DNA from: an uncultured beta proteobacterium
Lineage (GTDB): Bacteria > Pseudomonadota > Gammaproteobacteria > Burkholderiales > Burkholderiaceae_B
Direction: 5' to 3'
NCBI GenBank assembly: GCA_903924715.1
Contig: CAIYCP010000051.1
Span: forward strand, 1 to 16,485
Length of the DNA stretch: 16,485 nucleotides
The position numbers were made by a program, and so were the translations under genes. Below the pieces are notes generated by a model. The model made no database searches. It was not told the origin of the DNA and was given only the letters and a program-made list of their open reading frames with translations. Positions 14,919 to 16,485 of the stretch are shown here, piece by piece. How positions within the stretch are numbered: position 1 is the first letter of the stretch; every line of letters begins with the position of its first letter.

Positions 14919-15365
14919 ATGAATATTGTTCTTAAAAAAATGCTCGCATTAGCAACGGCGCTGGCAACCAGCCTGATCACACCCACCGCCTTTGCTCATC
15001 ACTCAACCACCATGTTTGATCATGCAACCAGTGTGACCATCATCGGTGAGGTGCGCGAAGTTCAGTGGACCAATCCACACGTCGCTATATTTATCTACGG
15101 CGTGATCAAAGAAGGTGAGCCCGCCGCACTTTGGCTCATGGAAATGACAAGCCCAGGTAATCTGGTTAGAGCGGGCGGCTGGACACGTACTGCCGTTAAA
15201 AAGGGCGACAAAGTCACCGTCAATTTCAGTCCCTTACGAAACGGCGATAAAGGTGGTGCCTTGAAAAAGATCACCGTTGCTGATTCAGGCAAAGTATTAA
15301 CCGCCGACATCCGCGCGCAAGAGCGTCCGAACTTACAAGAAGAAGTCGCACCTGCTGCGAAGTAA
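14919..15365 (+). CDS. secreted DUF6152-like protein
   Basis: A 148-residue exported protein. The signal peptide covers 1-26 with an AFA cleavage site, so the mature protein should begin His27-His28-Ser29. The body is beta-rich with VTIIGEVREVQWTNPHVAIF (about 39-58), a WLMEM strand, and VTVNFSPLRNGDKGGALKKI, matching the layout I know as DUF6152 (AHHS start, GEV and TNPH motifs). No enzymatic activity is established. The His-His N-terminus plus the internal NPH suggest metal binding, by analogy with periplasmic copper proteins that use their N-terminal His; this is inference. AAGGA precedes the ATG. It is the last gene of the four-gene run. Confidence 0.85.
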   Translation: MNIVLKKMLALATALATSLITPTAFAHHSTTMFDHATSVTIIGEVREVQWTNPHVAIFIYGVIKEGEPAALWLMEMTSPGNLVRAGGWTRTAVKKGDKVTVNFSPLRNGDKGGALKKITVADSGKVLTADIRAQERPNLQEEVAPAAK

Positions 15366-15385
15366 TGCAAAAGTAGCGCAAGAGG

Positions 15386-15438
15386 CTGAGTGCAAAGAAA
15401 TCACTGTTGAATTGATCAGTGAATGTCTTTGCAATCAG
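15386..15438. terminator. long imperfect hairpin between convergent genes (probable bidirectional terminator)
   Basis: From outside in: CTGA/TCAG (4 bp), one mismatch, TGCAAAGA/TCTTTGCA (15391-15398 with 15426-15433, perfect 8 bp), a 2x3 internal loop, TCACTG/CAGTGA (15401-15406 with 15417-15422, 6 bp), and a 10-nt loop. It lies centrally in the 106-bp gap between the DUF6152-like gene and the minus-strand hydratase. No clear U-tract follows on either strand. Nothing else was seen in this gap. Confidence 0.6.
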
Positions 15439-15471
15439 TAATCAGCAAGCCGCCTAGACGACCGCTCTGAC

Positions 15472-16260
15472 TCAACTAAAACTGGCACTCACCGAACCAA
15501 AGGCGCCAAAATCTGCGGTCACGGTATCACCCACTTTGATCGGCACCGGCACCACACAGGTGCCGGTCATGATGACATCGCCGGCCTGCAAAAATCGATT
15601 GTGATCGATCAATTCGTTGGCAAGCCAAGTTAATGCAAGCCTTGGGTCGCCCAATACATTGGATCCCTGCCCTTTTCCAACGACTTCACCATTACAACGC
15701 ACACTGACCTGATGATCTTTTAAATCGACACTGCGCCAGTCAGTTTTAACCTCTTGTCCCAAAACAAAAAAGCACGCGCACGCAAACTCAGAAATCAACT
15801 GCGCCTCACCTGCCTTCGCAAAGTCCTCAAACCGCGAGGCGGGCACTTCGATCGCAACATGCAAGGCCTCAACCCCAGCCATCACCTCGGCCATCGTAAG
15901 AGGTGTATCGCCCTGCCGTTTAATATCGCGCCCAATACGAAAAGCGAACTCGGCTTCGGCAACTGCCATGAAATTACCTGTCAGCGATACCGTTGCTCCG
16001 TCTTTTAAGCAGCGCGAATGCAACAAACGCCCGGCAAGCGGGCCACTCACACCAATATGTTGCTGCCCCGCTGCGCTAGTTGCAGCAATTTTCCAGCCAA
16101 TACCCGTTTCGCCTAACGCTTTGAGTAAGGCCGCCTGCACGGCATATCCTTCAGCGCGTGAGCTCGGTCGACAGGCTGGATCAAGCGAAACAATACGCCC
16201 GTGATCACGAAAGACCGGCAATAAGCTTGCAACGGCTTGGTTAATCTGTGGTGTTTGCAT
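15472..16260 (-). CDS. 2-keto-4-pentenoate hydratase / FAH-family hydratase
   Basis: A 262-residue enzyme of the MhpD/DmpE hydratase branch of the fumarylacetoacetate hydrolase superfamily, usual length about 260. The metal-binding acidic triad is visible as Glu102 and Glu104 in AEAEFAF plus Glu138 in AIEVPASRF; Lys57 in GWKIAAT and the C-terminal VIMTGTCV also match. Such enzymes add water to 2-hydroxy-2,4-dienoates from meta-cleavage of aromatics, or act as 4-oxalocrotonate decarboxylases; the exact reaction is uncertain because no ring-cleavage dioxygenase, aldolase or dehydrogenase is adjacent. The start has GAGG (plus-strand CCTC at 16268-16271) eight bases before the ATG. It is divergent from an amidase gene. 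Confidence 0.88.
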   Translation of the reverse strand: MQTPQINQAVASLLPVFRDHGRIVSLDPACRPSSRAEGYAVQAALLKALGETGIGWKIAATSAAGQQHIGVSGPLAGRLLHSRCLKDGATVSLTGNFMAVAEAEFAFRIGRDIKRQGDTPLTMAEVMAGVEALHVAIEVPASRFEDFAKAGEAQLISEFACACFFVLGQEVKTDWRSVDLKDHQVSVRCNGEVVGKGQGSNVLGDPRLALTWLANELIDHNRFLQAGDVIMTGTCVVPVPIKVGDTVTADFGAFGSVSASFS

Positions 16261-16280
16261 AGAAAAGCCTCACTTTGGTG

Positions 16281-16293
16281 TGCATAATATGCA
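16281..16293. promoter_or_regulatory. 13-bp palindrome in the divergent promoter region (candidate operator)
   Basis: TGCATA-A-TATGCA is a perfect inverted repeat with one central base, in the 63-bp gap between the divergent hydratase and amidase genes. On the minus strand it contains TATTAT (16284-16289), 5 of 6 to a -10 box for the hydratase, so a dimeric repressor bound here would cover that promoter. The size and symmetry are typical of GntR-type or similar operators. No regulator gene is within the window. Confidence 0.45.
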
Positions 16294-16323
16294 GTAAAGT
16301 ACCCTAAAAAGAGCAAACGAGAC

Positions 16324-16485
16324 ATGACAGAACCCTATCAATTAACGCTCAGCCAAATGGCCAGGGCGTTGCGTACTAAGTCCTTGACCTCTGAAGGGCT
16401 CATCCAAAGCTGCCTCGAGCGCATCAATGCGGTCGATCATGAGGTGTTAGCCTGGGTACGCCTAGACATCGACGCAGCACTGACA
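16324..16485 (+). CDS. amidase, N-terminal fragment (cut by window edge)
   Basis: An open frame from the ATG at 16324 to the window end gives 54 residues: MTEPYQLTLSQMARALRTK, then LTSEGLIQSCLERINAVD and VLAWVRLDIDAAL. The order L-S-x2-E/G-L...CLERI-x3-(D/N)...AWV is the usual N-terminal helix pattern of amidase-signature enzymes (GatA/AtzF type). The Ser-cisSer-Lys catalytic region lies beyond the edge, so the call rests on the N-terminus only. A GAG close upstream is a weak ribosome-binding site. Divergent from the hydratase, it probably shares the palindromic control region and may act in the same pathway. Confidence 0.7.
   Translation, partial: MTEPYQLTLSQMARALRTKSLTSEGLIQSCLERINAVDHEVLAWVRLDIDAALT

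Overview
The window looks like chromosomal DNA of a betaproteobacterium, probably order Burkholderiales. The reasons are a Bug/TctC-type solute-binding protein, a short cyanophycin-synthetase paralogue of the kind many Burkholderiales carry, and an accessory load of CoA, hydratase and amidohydrolase catabolic genes. GC is moderate, roughly half by eye, which is low for many members of the order; I cannot assign a genus. I saw no transposase, integrase, tRNA, rRNA, CRISPR array or phage gene.

Left part (1-6338). The 3' end of an unidentified gene is followed by a tightly linked pair: a thiolase-fold protein lacking the usual nucleophilic cysteine and a DUF35 zinc-ribbon/OB-fold partner. Next come a short CphA2/CphA'-like cyanophycin synthetase with an eroded Mur-ligase P-loop and malate synthase G of the glyoxylate route.

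Middle (6405-12097). An M20-family metallo-dipeptidase lies upstream of a promoter-like segment and an amidohydrolase (N-acyl-D-amino-acid deacylase family) with a small NIPSNAP protein. Then come a minus-strand Asp/Glu/hydantoin-racemase-like protein missing one of its two catalytic cysteines, and a divergent Bug-type periplasmic binding protein. This reads as uptake and hydrolysis of amide- or peptide-like or organic-acid substrates; the actual substrates cannot be read from the sequence.

Right part (12115-15365). This is the least understood block. A minus-strand lipoprotein with a class II-type cytochrome c haem site is divergent from a four-gene run: two paralogous four-helix membrane proteins (DUF6644-like), a secreted protein with a GHSIGHWEGD motif, and a secreted DUF6152-like protein whose predicted mature N-terminus is His-His. 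All five products are predicted to be in or outside the inner membrane, so I propose a candidate envelope redox or metal-handling system.

Right edge (15472-16485). A 2-keto-4-pentenoate hydratase/FAH-family enzyme is divergent from the start of an amidase. They share a 63-bp intergenic region with a 13-bp palindrome.

All three convergent gene junctions carry an inverted repeat at or near the stop codons (10062-10098, 12092-12115, 15386-15438). None has the U-tract of a textbook intrinsic terminator.
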